Below, piece after piece: positions 1 to 11,990 of a DNA stretch of 64,000 nucleotides (positions are counted from its first letter, which is position 1; each line of letters opens with the position of its first letter). The DNA is taken from NCBI GenBank assembly GCA_023213395.1, contig CM041465.1, positions 239,079,741 through 239,143,740 of the forward strand, in the 5' to 3' direction. This stretch comes from Cycas panzhihuaensis (taxonomy: Eukaryota; Cycadophyta). The notes below the pieces were generated by a model that did not search any database, was not told where the DNA came from, and saw only the letters and a program-made list of their open reading frames with translations. The translations under genes and the position numbers were made by a program.

Positions 1-1465
1 TCCTCAAAGGTTTCCCTATGACGGAGGGAAACGAGCGGAAACAAGGAAGGCGATAGCCTATGATGTGGTTAGGTTCCTCTTGGTTGTTTGATTGACCAAA
101 CAAGACTAAGAGGGAAGGATGAAAGTGAGAATGGGACAACTAAGCCGAAGTTTCCTCCTAATGATTCGAAGAGAAAAATAAGAAAGGAAATGGAAATAGG
201 TGTCACATGTGCAAACAAACAATACCAAGTGAGGATGAACCAAAAGGGGCAAGATAGGCTTTACAAGCGAAGGAAAAGGAAAGAGTAAGTTTCCTATAGG
301 TCCTTTTCCTATGCGGGTTTAGTGTACAGTGTATAAGTACATAAATGAGAATCAAAAGTATTGTTTCCCCTTTCACTTTTATGTGTAACCTACTTAACTA
401 ACACATAGATCTCAAATAAAAGTACGAAAGGAAAGTAAGAGCGAAAGGGGGATGTACGTACCTGGAAGATGTAGTGGCTGATAGAAGACCTCACCCACGC
501 ACAACATATGTCCTCGCCAATCCATGAATGGTAGGGTTCCCTTACCTTCCCCTTTGTGAAAAGAAAGTGAAAGGAAAGGAGTAAAAGCAAAGAGCAAAAC
601 AAGGGACCTTACCCGAATCTGAGCACTTTACACCTTTCCAAGGGCACCATGACAACCCACATATGCACGGACTAATCCCTTCCACAAAGGTACTCCAAGA
701 GATAAACTATGTATATGCAAGTATATATAAGTGCTATGTATGTTAGAGTGTTAGAAGGAAACAGTTACTGCAACAAGCTCTAAAAACCCTCTCTCAAACA
801 ATGCTAAACATCAAGAAAAGATGGAGTAAGGGAAGCCTCGGGATGGCTAACCCTCCGCTAGGTTCTCCACACAACCCACAAGCAACAAAGTAATGGTAAG
901 GGTCACTAAGGATAGCCAAGAGGTACTAAGAAAAAAGAAACAAGGCATTGGGGAAGTATGCAAGATACGGAGTTGCTATGGGTAGCAATCCGGTGCACAA
1001 ACCCTTGCTAATGATGTCAAGGGGTAACCAACAATACAAGGGACGCTACAGGGGTCCAAACAAGAGGTGAGTAGGCTTGGAATTAGCATAGCAAGGGGCT
1101 TCATATGCTGATAATCTAGTGCTGGCCTAGGGATCAATCTCTCCTAATAATCTCAAGAAGATCATGGAGTAAGAGAAGAGAAGGTGGGAAGGGATTACCC
1201 TTAGAGAGAAGGACTAAAAAGGGGGGCTTCCCCGCCTTACTCTCTTCACCCAACCTTGGGACTCTTCTCTCACTACTCCCTTGAAGAAAATCAGTAGAGA
1301 GAAAGGTGGAGCCAAGAGATAATAAGCCAAATATAATGGAAAAACAACTTTGCAAGAGTGAAACCTGAAGGAAACAGGCAAATAAGACAAGAAATAGGAC
1401 CAAAATAAGGGGAACTTACCATAAAACTGGAAGAGAAAGGTTTGTGATACCTGCTGGGTGGATGT
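1..1465 (-). repeat. TE-A 3' LTR, distal part (truncated by window edge)
   Basis: No gene here. The stretch is LTR sequence of TE-A, cut on the right by TE-B at the duplicated pentamer GATGT (1461-1465, repeated at 36214-36218). It is a diverged relative of the TE-D and TE-E LTRs: purine-rich on the plus strand, with short blocks of recognisable similarity such as a flanked 'ttccctatgacggagg' segment near position 12 that parallels a segment in the TE-D LTR. Together with 36219-37215 about 2.46 kb of LTR is visible, so roughly 0.2-0.3 kb should lie upstream of the window. The small ORFs it contains show no family resemblance. Confidence 0.7.
1461..1465. repeat. TE-B target-site duplication, left copy (GATGT)
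   Basis: GATGT stands directly before the first base of the TE-B 5' LTR and again directly after its 3' LTR at 36214-36218. A 5-bp duplication is usual for Ty3/gypsy integrase. Confidence 0.85.
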
Positions 1466-1972
1466 TGTTTCTTAGCTACTGGGAATGGACTTGAGATAAG
1501 TTGACTTAGGTAAGCACATGTATATACTTCTTACTTTTATCCTTGCTTTTGCTTGGTAGAAGTTGTTTAGAGTATTGTTTGATGCATGTTTGCTTGCCAT
1601 TTGTGTGATCGCCTTGCCTTCTCTGATTGATCACGTTGCTTGTGCCTACTGCACACTATTTAGCCTATGACAACCTACCATGGGGCACTCCTCAATGAGT
1701 CATACACCCCATATGGCACTCAGCCGCCCACAACACCTCCATAACTCCTCAAACATTGTTGTTGGTTGTGACCCACTTGCATCAACACTCCTATCACCAC
1801 TTTGAGCCCCCTTCTAGGTGTGATAGGACCTCTCTGAGATTTGTTTCTCTCTTTCGGCCACTTTCCAGCCACTTAGGCATGAGCTCCTAGCCTGCCATGC
1901 CTCTACACACTCCTCTGTTTGGCTCTAGGCCTTGGTTTTATCTTTATTTTGGCTTTTAGAACCGCACCGCTA

Positions 1973-1998
1973 CAAACTAAGTGGTATCATAAAGTTTG
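1973..1998. promoter_or_regulatory. GGTACC-type palindrome in TE-B 5' LTR
   Basis: Inverted arms CAAACT and AGTTTG flank GTGGTATCAT. The same site in the 3' LTR (34001-34026) has the perfect centre GTGGTACCAC. It lies about 140 bp upstream of the TATA box, which fits a protein-binding site in the LTR promoter; the function is inferred. Confidence 0.5.
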
Positions 1999-2133
1999 TC
2001 GCGGTGTGACTGTCTAAATTTATCTTTTTAATTTACCATGGCAATTCTCACTCTTTTCATAGAATTGCCACATGGTGCATTCGATTACTTACCCCCACCA
2101 TAATCCTAATCATTCGTTTAGGGTTGGGATGAG

Positions 2134-2140
2134 TATAAAA
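2134..2140 (+). promoter_or_regulatory. TATA box of TE-B 5' LTR
   Basis: TATAAAA in the context GAGTATAAAACCC, repeated at the same place in the 3' LTR (34182-34188). TE-E has TATTTAAG at the equivalent place. Transcription would start about 30 bp downstream. Confidence 0.6.
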
Positions 2141-4168
2141 CCCAAAAACAAAACCATTTTGGGTATTCTTCACTCATTTTTTGCACTCTACTCCTCCTTA
2201 CATTCTACCATTTCCCCCAGATCTGCTCCTCTGCTCTGGCTCCTCTTCCATAGGTGCATCTACTGTGTCTCAGGCCTTGATGCAGTGGCTCTAAGCTTCC
2301 CTTTGCAGGTCCTATCTGTGGAAGGAGAATACTCTTAGCGCACCAGCAAGCAAGCTCCAGGAACTAAGAGCGGCGTCTATATTTTGCCTCCCCTTCAGCC
2401 CAGGCCTGAAAATGCCTTTTTGACATAGGTTTTTCCTCTAGTATTTGGCAGAAGAAGACTCTCCTCTTTTGCCCTACAGGTACCCTTTCAATGTCCCTTA
2501 GGTTTTCCTATGATTTCTTTCCTTTATGAGAAGTTCTTTGGTTAATTTTTGCTCCTCTCTTTTCAGTCTGGAGGAGCTTGTCTCTTTTCTCCCTGTCCTG
2601 CATTGTTTTTCCTCTCTTTTCCCGCAAGCCTACTCTAGGGTGGCTACCTAAGAGGGTTGCATAAGGTTGGGTGAAGGGAGAAAGGCGAGATTCATCCCCT
2701 TGTTGGCCTTCTCCCCAAGGGTTTACCCTTCCCTTCCTTCCTCTTCTGCTCTGTGTCTCCCTCTAGAGTTGGGTTAGGGATAGCGAGAGGCTTATCTCAG
2801 TTTTGAAATCAGCATTAGCAGCCCTCACCATGCTGGTTTCAGACCTGCACCCTTAGGTTTTGGGCATCACATAAGCCCCAAAACCTGTCCCAGTTTCGTT
2901 TTGATCTTTGGCTTACCCTGGCATGATGATTTGTTGTCCATAGCACCTTGTCCCTTGGGTCTGCTCGTGCACCATCCCATTGGTTTGTTATCTCTTCTAC
3001 TTGCTATCCGGAATAGCCATCACACTCTTGTCCTTTCCCATTGAGGCTACGTGGAGGTATTTATGAGTAAGTTGGCCATTCCGAGGCTAACCTTCCTATC
3101 TTAGTTACTGCTTGGCGCTGCCTAGATCTGAGATTTATTTGGTGGTTTTTGGAGTAGAGTGCATTACTTTTTAGCTTGATTTATTAGCCATCTTTCACAT
3201 TTATATACATATTAGATGTACTTGGCAGTCCCCTTCTCCGGAAGGGAGAAACCTTTTCTTGTGATTGACAGGTTCACGGTGGTGAAAGCACGAAAGAGGT
3301 GGACTTCTTTGATAGGTAAGCCCTTCTCTAGTGGTGCTTTTAGTTTCTTCCTTGTCTCCTTTTTTTGCTATTTTGCTTTCACATATCAGGGAAGATAAGG
3401 TAGCCCCTCATCCATTCGGGTAACCATCGCCAACTAGCCCCACACCCGTCGAACGAGTTTGAGTAGACGAGTGTGAAAGGAGTAGAAGGGCACGATGTTT
3501 CATCCATGCTTCACTCCCTGGTATGCCTCCTCCCTTTCTTGTCTCTTTTTTTTGCTTTTAACGTCTATTTACAAACTTTGCATGCTAAGTCACATAAGAA
3601 ACAAAAGGGAAATGAATGTATCTCTTGCATTTATAAGCTCTTTTCTTTTCATAATCATTTACTTCATATGTAGATAGGACTTAGACATGAACCGCGTACT
3701 CTTTAAGCCCCATCTCATCCATACGTAAGATGATTTGTCCCTTAGTCTTGCCTTTGATACTTCGTGTACTCTTTCTTGACATACTACATAACAACCTAAT
3801 CCTACTCTACATCCCTCTCCTATTTGAGCTAGGTCATCACATATCACACACACCTACTTGCACGTTGCCTTCTCCCTCCTGTGAGAAGACATAACCTTCT
3901 AGAGCCCCCCCTCCTCTTCCTGGCCATCCAAGGGGTAGGTGGGCCTTCTCCTTTGGGGCAACCCAAGGCCTTGCCTTGCGACCTCTTTCCAAAGATTACC
4001 CTAAGGTAATTGGGCATCGTTCGTGGGTCCCAAACTCATGCTCTGGCACACAGATGCCCTACGTGGTGTTCTTTCTTACTATTAGGATCCCATCCATAAC
4101 CTGACCACTACCATTGATAGTATATTTCCTTCTAAGCATAGAAGACCATCCCGTAGATGCGATTCCAC

Positions 4169-4184
4169 CAGCGACCATATTGGG
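4169..4184 (+). other. TE-B primer binding site, tRNA-Arg type (decayed)
   Basis: CAGCGACCATATTGGG lies one base after the LTR end. The four family copies point to an ancestral TGGCGACCAT-AGTGGG, which I recall as complementary to the 3' end of a plant tRNA-Arg (TCG or CCG anticodon). The leader to 4425 shows nothing else I recognise. Confidence 0.55.
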
Positions 4185-4425
4185 AACGTGCCAGTAAGGG
4201 AGCTAGTCTCGCTTCTCTTTCTATTGGTGCTATTGCTTTCTGGTAATCTTCTTTATTTTCCCTTTCTATTGGGTAGCCCCCAACGCATGCTTCATTCCCC
4301 CTTTCCTTCTAACAACTTTGGCAGATATGTTATATGTGACGTTTCTCACATTATTTACGAGGTTTGCCACCTTTGTTAGAAGACCCTTCATATCACTACT
4401 TCCATCGTCCAATTCTGATTCGACA

Positions 4426-6660
4426 ATGGAGGGCTATCCTTCTAATTGGGCATATCACGCCTTTGCTTCGGGAACTCATGAGTTTTCCACATCATTCCCA
4501 GGGTCTACCCAATATGGTAGCGAATCTATTTACTATCTGGGTGATCAACATCACCTGCTTGATGCCCATCCCTCTACCTACGTAGTAGAGGATTCATCTC
4601 CTCATGAGACTCGCCACCCAAGGGTGATTCTTATGAGGAGCACCTTGAGGGGTCTACTTTGTTTAAGGTCCCGTCTACCTCCTATGATTATGTAGTCACC
4701 CCTCCCACTGACGTGGTTGAAGCTCTCAATGAGTGCTTCCAAGCTACTTGTCTTCAAACATGTCCTAGGTGGTTTAAAGATGTTTTGCGTGGTGGGGCAC
4801 CTTCCTCATCCACATCCATTCCACCATCTTCTTTTGTACCTACTCCTCTTACAACTAGTAATCCTTTCGTACCTTCACACCAATCCCAGTTACTTTCCAC
4901 ATCTTCCTTGGGAACAATCACTACACCTCCTACCTCCCACCATGGTCCCAACACTTTGGGACCTCCTCATGGCATATCTTTCTCCTAGCTAGGAGTTAGC
5001 TTATCTTTTCCCAGCCAAGCCAATGTGCCACCTCCTAATGTGGCATACGCATTCCCTAGTAAGCCTAGAGGTCTTACTAGTACCCCTTTCGTTAGTCATG
5101 TAGGGCCCGCCCTCACATACGCTCAAACGCAACCCAGCAGTCCATCTCTTTACATACCCCCAGGTTGTATATCTCAACCTTGGGGGCAGGGTAAAGGGAA
5201 CCCCATTTCGCTTTATGGGGTGGACCTTCTTCACCAATATGGGGTTGCGCCTCTTATAGGTGGCCTATATGGACAAAACCCCATCTCTTATTCTACATTT
5301 CCATCATCCTACGTAGTCCCTCATGCTGTGCCTTGGCAAGGAAACTAGGTTTCTTTCCAAGGCACTTATCCGTAAATCCCTTCTCAGCAAGGGATGTTTC
5401 TTCAAGGAGGGATAGGCCTTCCTCCCCCATCCACTCCTTGTCCAGTTCCTCTTGCTTCATTCACCGATCCTACGATCCAAGCAAGGGCACAACCCTTCAT
5501 GGATTATAGGTCAACACCGCTATCTGTTGAGATGCTAAGAACTAGCTTACTGCCTTATCCCCCTGAAGTTCCCAAATTCGATGGAACTTCGTCACAAGAC
5601 CTAGTCAAGCATATGCATAGTTTCTCTATGGCGTGCATAGATTACTGGGCTTACAACCATATATTGATGAAGCTATTTCCATGATCTTTACAGGGTGACA
5701 CCCTTAAGTGGTTTTATCGCCTCCCTGCCCACTCTATCTTCTCATTCCAGTAATTGGTAAGCAAATTCATCAACTACTTCGATGTAGCTCATCCATTCGA
5801 AAGTAGAATGAAATCCCTCCTTTTGCTCAAACAAGGTCACAATAAAATGAATCATGACTTTGTGCGACGATTCCATGACCTCCTCTATTCCACCAAGGCT
5901 ACCTTACCTGAGGAATTGAAGAGGGATCTCTTTGTTAATGCACTGCATCCTGAAGTCCATGTAGAAGTCCTCAAGATGGGGGTAACTACATGCGACTTCG
6001 CTATTGCGAAGTGCTTAATGTTAGAGGCTATTGAGATCCAAGCTAGACTCAAAAGGCCTCTCAAGCCCTCACAATGTTGTGAGGCACCTTCCCCAACCAT
6101 GGAAACTAAACCTTCACAACCCACCAAGTCTACTTCTCACATGACTGAGAAGACTTTAGACCCCCTTACTTCTGCCATATGTTCATTCGAGCATACGATG
6201 AAGGAACTTAAACTTCAAGCCCCGTCATCACCAATGACTAACAAACAAATTCAATAGGCTTCTCAAGCCACTCCTCCCAAGGGGGGTAATATCCAACCTT
6301 CTTAAGCAAGGAAAGCAGATCCTTCGCTTGAGAAGAAGTGGTGTTCCATCCATGGGGAGTGCTTCCATGATGACTCATGTTGTCGAGTGCAACACCCTCG
6401 TGATGCCCCTCAATGTGATTCATCCTCTAAATGGACCTCAAGGCCTAATCTAGACCAACCGGTCCACAAGGATCCATTCCTCAAACATGGGGAACATGAT
6501 CGTAATACTCAGCCCAAAAATAATTAGAATCAGGGAAGATCCCTGAATTCCTGTCCTTCCCGCGATAACGGGAAGGGTGCTCATGATTTGTCTTCTTCCT
6601 CTCATTTCCCTGACCGACGCACTCCCTCACCTTCGTGATCCTGGAACAAGGGAAAGAAAG
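4426..6660 (+). pseudogene. gag: TE-B gag (decayed)
   Basis: Structural protein that would form the virus-like particle and bind genomic RNA. The start at 4426 is chosen because MEGYS opens the same frame in TE-B, TE-D and TE-E. The N-terminal part is rich in Pro, Ser and Thr. The retrotransposon-gag domain follows at about 5480-6060, with the conserved HSFSMACIDYWAY stretch near 5620 and the helix EELKRDLFVNALHPEVHVEVL near 5910. A Cys/His knuckle (CSIHGECFHDDSCC-like) lies at about 6335. Stops interrupt the frame at several places, for example TAG near 4987, TAG near 5347 and TGA near 5683, mostly explicable as single C-to-T or G-to-A changes. No frame spans the whole gene, so it cannot give intact protein. 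Confidence 0.85.
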
Positions 6661-6989
6661 TTGTCTAATTATTTGAGACCACTCTGTTGTATGCCTTAAC
6701 CTAGTCTCAAGCCGCTAAAGAGGCCACTGGTACCTCTTCATCCACATCTCACCTTGATCCTCTTCTTGAAACTTCTCTTCTGGAACCCCCTGCGCTTCCC
6801 AAGACTATTCCCATATGCCCTGGCCATTACGATTTTTGAAGGGCGCTTACCCAACCTATGAAGGGGAAGCCCTTCTCTATCGTTGATGAGCTCCACACCG
6901 TCACTACAGGGATGTCCTTGATGGATGTCTTGAGAAGCTGCCCTGAGCAATGTACTCTTCTTCTTGAAGCTCTTGGCCAATAGGATGCT

Positions 6990-7700
6990 TCTATCCATAT
7001 GGTGGGTGCTACCTCCCATGGACCACTTGTCATCTCATTTGATCCCAGAGATCCCCCATCTTCCAGTAAGTGGGAGAAGCTTTTGTATTACCCATTTATC
7101 ATTACCATTAATGCTCCTAATTTTATCATAAAGAGGACCATTGTAGATAATGGTTCTTCGGTTAATGCTATGCCTACGCATATGCTCAAGGAGCTAGGCA
7201 TAGTAGCTCTTGAGTCTGTCCCTTAGAAATGCTAAGACTATGATGGGACTGAGAAGTCCCCTTTAGGGATAGTCTCCCTTTCCCTCACCTTAGGAGGGAA
7301 AATAGTTTCTGTCAAAGTTATTATACTTAATATCGATGTGGAGTACAACCTCTTGTTGGGCTGACCATGGCTCAACCAAATGGGAGCAATCTACTCCACG
7401 CGTTGGGGGTAATTTAAATTTGTCCATGAAGGATGAGTTAAAGTTGTCGCCCATGAGCCTATGCCATCTCACACCTCTCATCCAGCCTACTAGGTTGTTT
7501 TTGATGATGAAGATAATGATCCTGAGGAGGCTACCTCTTCTATGGGACCTTTGTTTTAGGAGACTGACCTTCATCAGTCAGACCCTATGCCATGTTATGA
7601 GCCAAACCTAGTCAGGTTTGTCCCTATTGGTGTAGGTGGTTACGGTTACTTAGCCATCACGGGTGATTCTGAGTCAGATAGCAAGGGTTATGAGCCCTCT
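6990..7700 (+). pseudogene. TE-B protease and downstream linker (decayed)
   Basis: Aspartic protease that would cut the Gag-Pol polyprotein. The open stretch 6999-7226 holds the active-site motif VDNGSSVNAMP, with Asn-Gly after the catalytic Asp, followed by the helix LKELGI. The usual trailing segment (YNLLLG-PWL-Q-GAI-ST) can be read near 7345-7410 with a stop at the PWL position. After about 7700 similarity to TE-E fades and the RT does not follow. The preceding 6660-6990 encodes the gag-protease spacer and is also seen in TE-E and TE-D. Confidence 0.75.
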
Positions 7701-8125
7701 CCTTAATGTGTCACCCTGGTTTCAAGAGCACCTAGGGGGATACCTCGATTAAATATTCCTACTCCTCCTCATTCAACATTGGCTCCCGAGCTGCTGGTCC
7801 TAAACCAGACAGTTATTTCACCTTCTCAGCCTCCTCGAGCGGTTTCACATAGGCATTTGTGCCGATAAGCCACTTATAGAGATACTTCTTCTTCATGCTC
7901 TAGATCTTTACCTAGGACTAGAGCCACTCTTACTCAGATGTAACCTTGCCACGTGATCCATCGCGTGCCAGGCCTGTTGCACTCATCTAGTTTTGACTAT
8001 AACGAGTTTACTAGTAGGCATAACCGTACTGGGCCTACCCTTCGTCACCTATCTCCTATCCTGCATATGACTACTCCTACCCCTATGTGGTCTAAGCACA
8101 CCTCTTTTTCTCTTCACCCTCTAAA
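7700..8125 (+). other. Unrelated sequence replacing RT, RNase H and integrase in TE-B
   Basis: In TE-E about 3 kb of pol lies between the protease linker and the sequence AAATGAGCCTAAACTAC after integrase. In TE-B this space is about 425 bp and shows no RT, RNase H or integrase motif on either strand. One plus frame is fairly open and rich in Ser, Thr, Pro and Arg, but contains stops and resembles no family I know. The right border is sharp at about 8125, where TE-E similarity resumes. It may be a filler captured by template switching or a diverged remnant. Confidence 0.55.
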
Positions 8126-8887
8126 ATGAGCCTAAACTACTACCCTAAGCTTGTTCGCATTCCCCTAGCCTTCGGTGGAATGGATAGCTTAAGTCCTCAT
8201 TCTTTTTTGTTCCTTTTATAGGACCCTTGTTCCCTCCTTCTTGGGAACCTCATCTCCTTATTTGGGAATCCCCCAATTAAGGCGACTCTTGGGGTGTTGT
8301 CACTCCCTCCCATCGCTATTTCCTTTGCATATCCTGCTATGCTCCCACATGGACATGTATGTCACCCTGTCTCTTAGCCTCGCGCATATCCATTGCTGCT
8401 ACTCATGGTGATCATGTGCATCCCCGCTAGAGATATGGTCTTGCATGAAAGGAAATATGCATCTAGCTCATAATGAATAACACATCACATCCACATAAAA
8501 AATAAGCATAACTCTAACTATGTGATAGTCAAAACATTACCTACTACATCATCATGCATCTGTGCATACTCACACTCACATATATATACTCTCATATGTA
8601 CATACCAAGACCAAAACATCATAAACATCCATATCCATTATGCATCTATTGTAATGTATACCACAAACACCATCTCATGTGTTAAATGGGGTACCAATCA
8701 CCCTATCTATATGCACAAAATCAATCCTCATAACATATAAATGATAGTACATCATCCATGGGAGGTCAGTGTCCTTACAGGGGGGTACAATCATATGTCT
8801 CTACATGGTGACCCCCTGGAGGCCTGTGCTTTCCCTCATCACATCCTAACCTATATCATACCCTACTACTACCCCTCTCCAGGGGCG
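8126..8887 (+). other. TE-B post-integrase untranslated region with conserved G-tract block
   Basis: Non-coding. It matches the region after integrase in TE-E, TE-A and TE-D. At about 8765-8870 lies a block kept in all four copies: a GTCCTT-CAGGGGGG-TACAATCATATG core, then CCCCCTGGAGG-CTGTGCTTTCCC. Between them TE-B has a short AT-rich stretch where TE-E has an AT microsatellite. Confidence 0.65.
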
Positions 8888-10772
8888 TTACCTCCTAGTC
8901 AGTGTGATCCCTCTCTTGGGGACCACATGCCTCATAGGCTCCTCCATAGCCTCTGGGAGCTCACTACCTCACTTCCCTCATCACATGGCCTCCTCGGTGT
9001 CATCATCACTATGTAGGTATATGTCCCGCTCTAGCTCAACCTCGACGCTACCTGATCTACCAGTTGATCGTATTGAGCTTGGATATGATCTCTCTCGCCC
9101 TCTACTCCCTGGAGTCTCTCCTCCATGCTCTGAAACTTTTCCTCCATCCCTCAAAGACTCTCCTCTAGGACTACCATCTGTATCCTGCCCTCTGCACCTC
9201 TGCCTGCTCCTCCCTGAGCCTCTAAGGCTGTACGCGACTCTGCAGTGCATCTTGCTCGCTCTGAGTCTCATCCAACTCTCATTGCATCTGTACCTTGAAT
9301 GTTATGTGCTCATGGGACTCTGTAGCCCACATATTCCTCACCCTCACCAATGGGACAAATGATTCCATGTGGGCACTGGCTGATCTAGGTGCATCCCCAG
9401 CCTGGATAGGTGGCTGCCCCTTTGTGTACACTTGAGGGAACATCTCCCTTACCATAGCCTCCACCAATCACTGTATCTCTGTGGTACCTGCAAACCCAAC
9501 ATGCCATATGTCAGTATATATCCAGCCACATACCAAACCAAAACCAAATCAAAGTGTGTGGGCATCTGGCTATCAAACAATGAGGAAAGTAAGGCCTCAC
9601 CTTCTACAACTACCAGGTCTTCTGCCTGTGTGATGGTCTCTGCCCCTAGCACTCCACCAACTACTGATGCCTCCTCCTTTGGCACCTCCTCTATAACGGC
9701 CTCCACTACTGGAGCATACGTCCCTCCCTCTGCTGGTGGAGCTATCCCCTTAGGTCTCTCCATGATCCTCAATCTCCAAGCTTGTGTCACAGGCCCCCTC
9801 GTCTCCTCGACAGTCCCTGATGGACCTACCTCCTCTATAGCTCGCGATGGGCTAGCCCCATCTCCTCCATTACCTCCATCTTCTCCATCATCACCGTCAT
9901 CATCTCTGGGGGCAGCCCCTACCACTCTTGCCTCCTCGTCACTATCCCATCTCATCACTCGGTAGGGATCTGAGGTGTAGTCAGTCATGGTAAGGAGATC
10001 TAGCGACGTAGCATCCACGAACCTCCTGATGTGTGCTTGATCCTCAACTCCTCTGAACTAGATCTGCCATCTGTGTACCATGGGTGCCCACTCTGAAATG
10101 GGGTATGGTCCCCCTGGTGGTGCCACTACTGCAGTGTGATCAAAGAACTAGCATTGTAAGAGGGTGTTGTAAGATAATCCACCTCTACCTACCATCCTGA
10201 TAGCGTCTAGCTGAGCGACGAGGTTCGTTGCTATGAGGGTGGCTCAATCCAATTACTCCCTAGCCTCACACCTCCGTACTGCATCGATCCAGCCACCTGA
10301 GATGTCTCTATAGTTCTATTTCTGGGATATCCAGAACAGAAGGTATAGTGTGATCAGCTTCCTTACACGAGAAATCCCAGACAGTACCATACTCTGCAGA
10401 GGCACTCCTCACCTCTCCCACCTGTCCTGGCCTGTAGAAAAACATAGCCATCTCTCGATGGGCTACCTCATTGCTAGGCAATGCTCCTAGCGAGGCTGGT
10501 CTCCCTATCTCTGGCACTCCAAGGATCCGCCAGATGTGTTTGGGTGTCACTGTCACGTCCTCTACTTGGGGCAGGTGGAACACGTATCTCGACCTATCCT
10601 AATGCAATACAATGTCAACCAACAACCTCTGATCCAACATGTATTATGGTGTCCTTGTGACCTTCAGCAGGCCACATCGTGCCAAGATCTGCCAATCTTC
10701 CCTCGTCATCATCTCTATAAAACTCAACATGGCCATACTAATGTTCTCGCGATTCTCCACCGCGATCACCAC
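8888..10772 (-). pseudogene. TE-B antisense gene: plant-mobile-domain-like protein, spliced
   Basis: Gene on the strand opposite to gag and pol. Exon 1 runs 10772 down to 9601 and begins after an acceptor TTTTGCAG; a GT-AG intron lies at 9488-9600; exon 2 runs 9487 to the stop at 8888-8890. Exon 1 has the start of a plant-mobile-domain-like fold, with FHLPQVEDVTVTP, then RILGVP, ASLGALPS and AHREM at about 10580-10440, followed by a weaker part and an acidic, Gly-rich region (9860-9950). Exon 2 encodes a charged, probably coiled-coil tail (VEAMVREMFPQVY) ending HVVPKRGIT. Such domains in plants belong to transposase-derived or silencing-related proteins; here the role is unknown. A few stops break the frame. 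The overlapping plus-strand frame 9432-9965 is a shadow. Confidence 0.65.
9488..9600 (-). other. Intron in TE-B antisense gene (113 bp, GT-AG)
   Basis: The donor is GAAG|GTGAGG and the acceptor TTTGCAG|GTACC, read on the minus strand. TE-E has an intron of the same length at the same place (56087-56199) and TE-A one of 111 bp (40457-40567). The frame of exon 2 (VEAMVREMFPQ) follows homologous codons in TE-E only if this segment is removed. Confidence 0.7.
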
Positions 10773-11990
10773 CTGCAAAACGCCATCAAACATGTCAATC
10801 TATAGCCAACACTTGCTCTCGGCCTCTCAGGGCTCTCCCTCGGCCTCATTTGGTTGACACTTAGGGATCCTTGGGGCCTCTTTTTTATTTTTCACTCATT
10901 CTGCCTTTGCACCACACTAAACTTTGTGGTACCACAGAGTTTAGCTGGGTCCCGCAGGCGATCGGGGCCCCGTGGCAAAGATCACGACACCACGATCTTT
11001 GCGACGGTGTGAACGTTGCCCCCTAAAAGAGGGGTTCCCAGACCCAAAAGACCCCAAAAATTCCTTGTACTGGGCCACAGCCAGGCCCACTAGGACCAGG
11101 GCTGCCTAATGCCTTGGTCTGCCCCTCTCTGGGTCTAATTCAGACTTCAGGAGGTCATTTTTCGCCCTTAAGGGGCCCAAAAATTACATTAAAAATTCAT
11201 AAAAAAACATCAAAACTCAAATGCGATTTCGGGAGGGGTTTTGGTGATCCACTCTGTGGATCAGGTTGTGTAGTCGTCATCTCGCTCTCCTGGTCATGCT
11301 GGCTACCTCCTCGCTCTAATCCAACAGCCAGATCTCTCGCTGCGTGTCCCGAAAGTGGGGTAGCAATTTACTGCATAAGGAATGAGCTCTAGATTTTATA
11401 CAAGAGCTCGTGAAAATGAATCCTTTTTCATTCAAGTTTCCTTATATAAGCGGGGCCCCCATTGGGCACTTCCTTCTTTTGTGCCTCTTAGGTAGCCTTC
11501 GAGACCATATTTTCACCCTGGCCAATATTGCTTTCTGGCCCAGTTCTTATTTTCGTCTCTATGGTCTCCTTTTGACCCATTTCTCTCGGTGCATTAATGA
11601 TGCCCCAAACGACTCATTTTTGCCAAAACCCCCCTTGTCTCGTCATGCGTGCCACTCCCATGTATGCCCGAGTTTATATTCGTTTGGATCGTTTCGCTAC
11701 CATGGACTCATTTTCACAACCCATTTTTGCTCTTAGCACTCCCATATGGAGTGTCCCCTCCCGCTAGGCACCCCTTTGTGCTTCCTTAAGCTAGTTTGGG
11801 TACCCCAGAGGCCCCCTTTTTCTACCGTTTTCTTCCCCATTGGTGGGGTAGACTTCTCTACCTTTGGGTCACCTCATTGCCAGGCCTTCGTACCCCTTTA
11901 GGGCCATCGTTACTGACCACACAGGGTCCTTTTCTTGCCTCTTTCTTCAATTACATTGCACTTCATTTAGTAAAGAAGTCATTCTTACTC
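10773..11990. promoter_or_regulatory. TE-B cassette promoter region with palindromes and TATA box
   Basis: No clear gene. A 28-bp near-palindrome centred on TGTGGTACCACA lies at 10917-10944 and a second inverted repeat (AAAGATC...GATCTTT) at 10977-11000. CTTATATAAGG on the minus strand at 11440-11450 is a strong TATA box for the antisense gene; because it is nearly symmetrical, it could also serve the sense second RNase H. All three signals recur at equivalent places in TE-A and TE-E. Open frames at 11410-11736 share a peptide (ARVY-RL) with TE-A and TE-E but not a common frame with the RNase H. Confidence 0.5.

Larger units (their letters stand above)
1466..4167 (+). repeat. TE-B 5' LTR
   Basis: Begins TGTTTC and ends TTCCA, 2702 bp. 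It matches the split 3' LTR at 12766-13034 and 33771-36213 along its length. It carries a splice-donor-like AG|GTAAGC at about 1508, an interrupted palindrome centred on GTGGTATCAT at 1973-1998, and a TATAAAA box at 2134-2140. Open frames inside (for example 2072-2338 and 3473-3673) have no recognisable family and are not called genes. Confidence 0.9.

Noticed and set aside
4318-4695. Host protein-coding gene
   Set aside because: The frame overlaps the gag start of TE-B and matches TE-D and TE-E gag; it is retrotransposon coding sequence.
9432-9965. 177-codon plus-strand open frame, Ser/Thr/Pro-rich
   Set aside because: It is the reverse strand of the antisense gene's acidic region; conservation of motifs follows the minus strand.
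11410-11736. Possible small sense gene between cassette TATA box and second RNase H
   Set aside because: A peptide (ARVY-RL) is shared with TE-A and TE-E, but the frame relative to the RNase H differs in each copy and stops are frequent, so coding is not supported.
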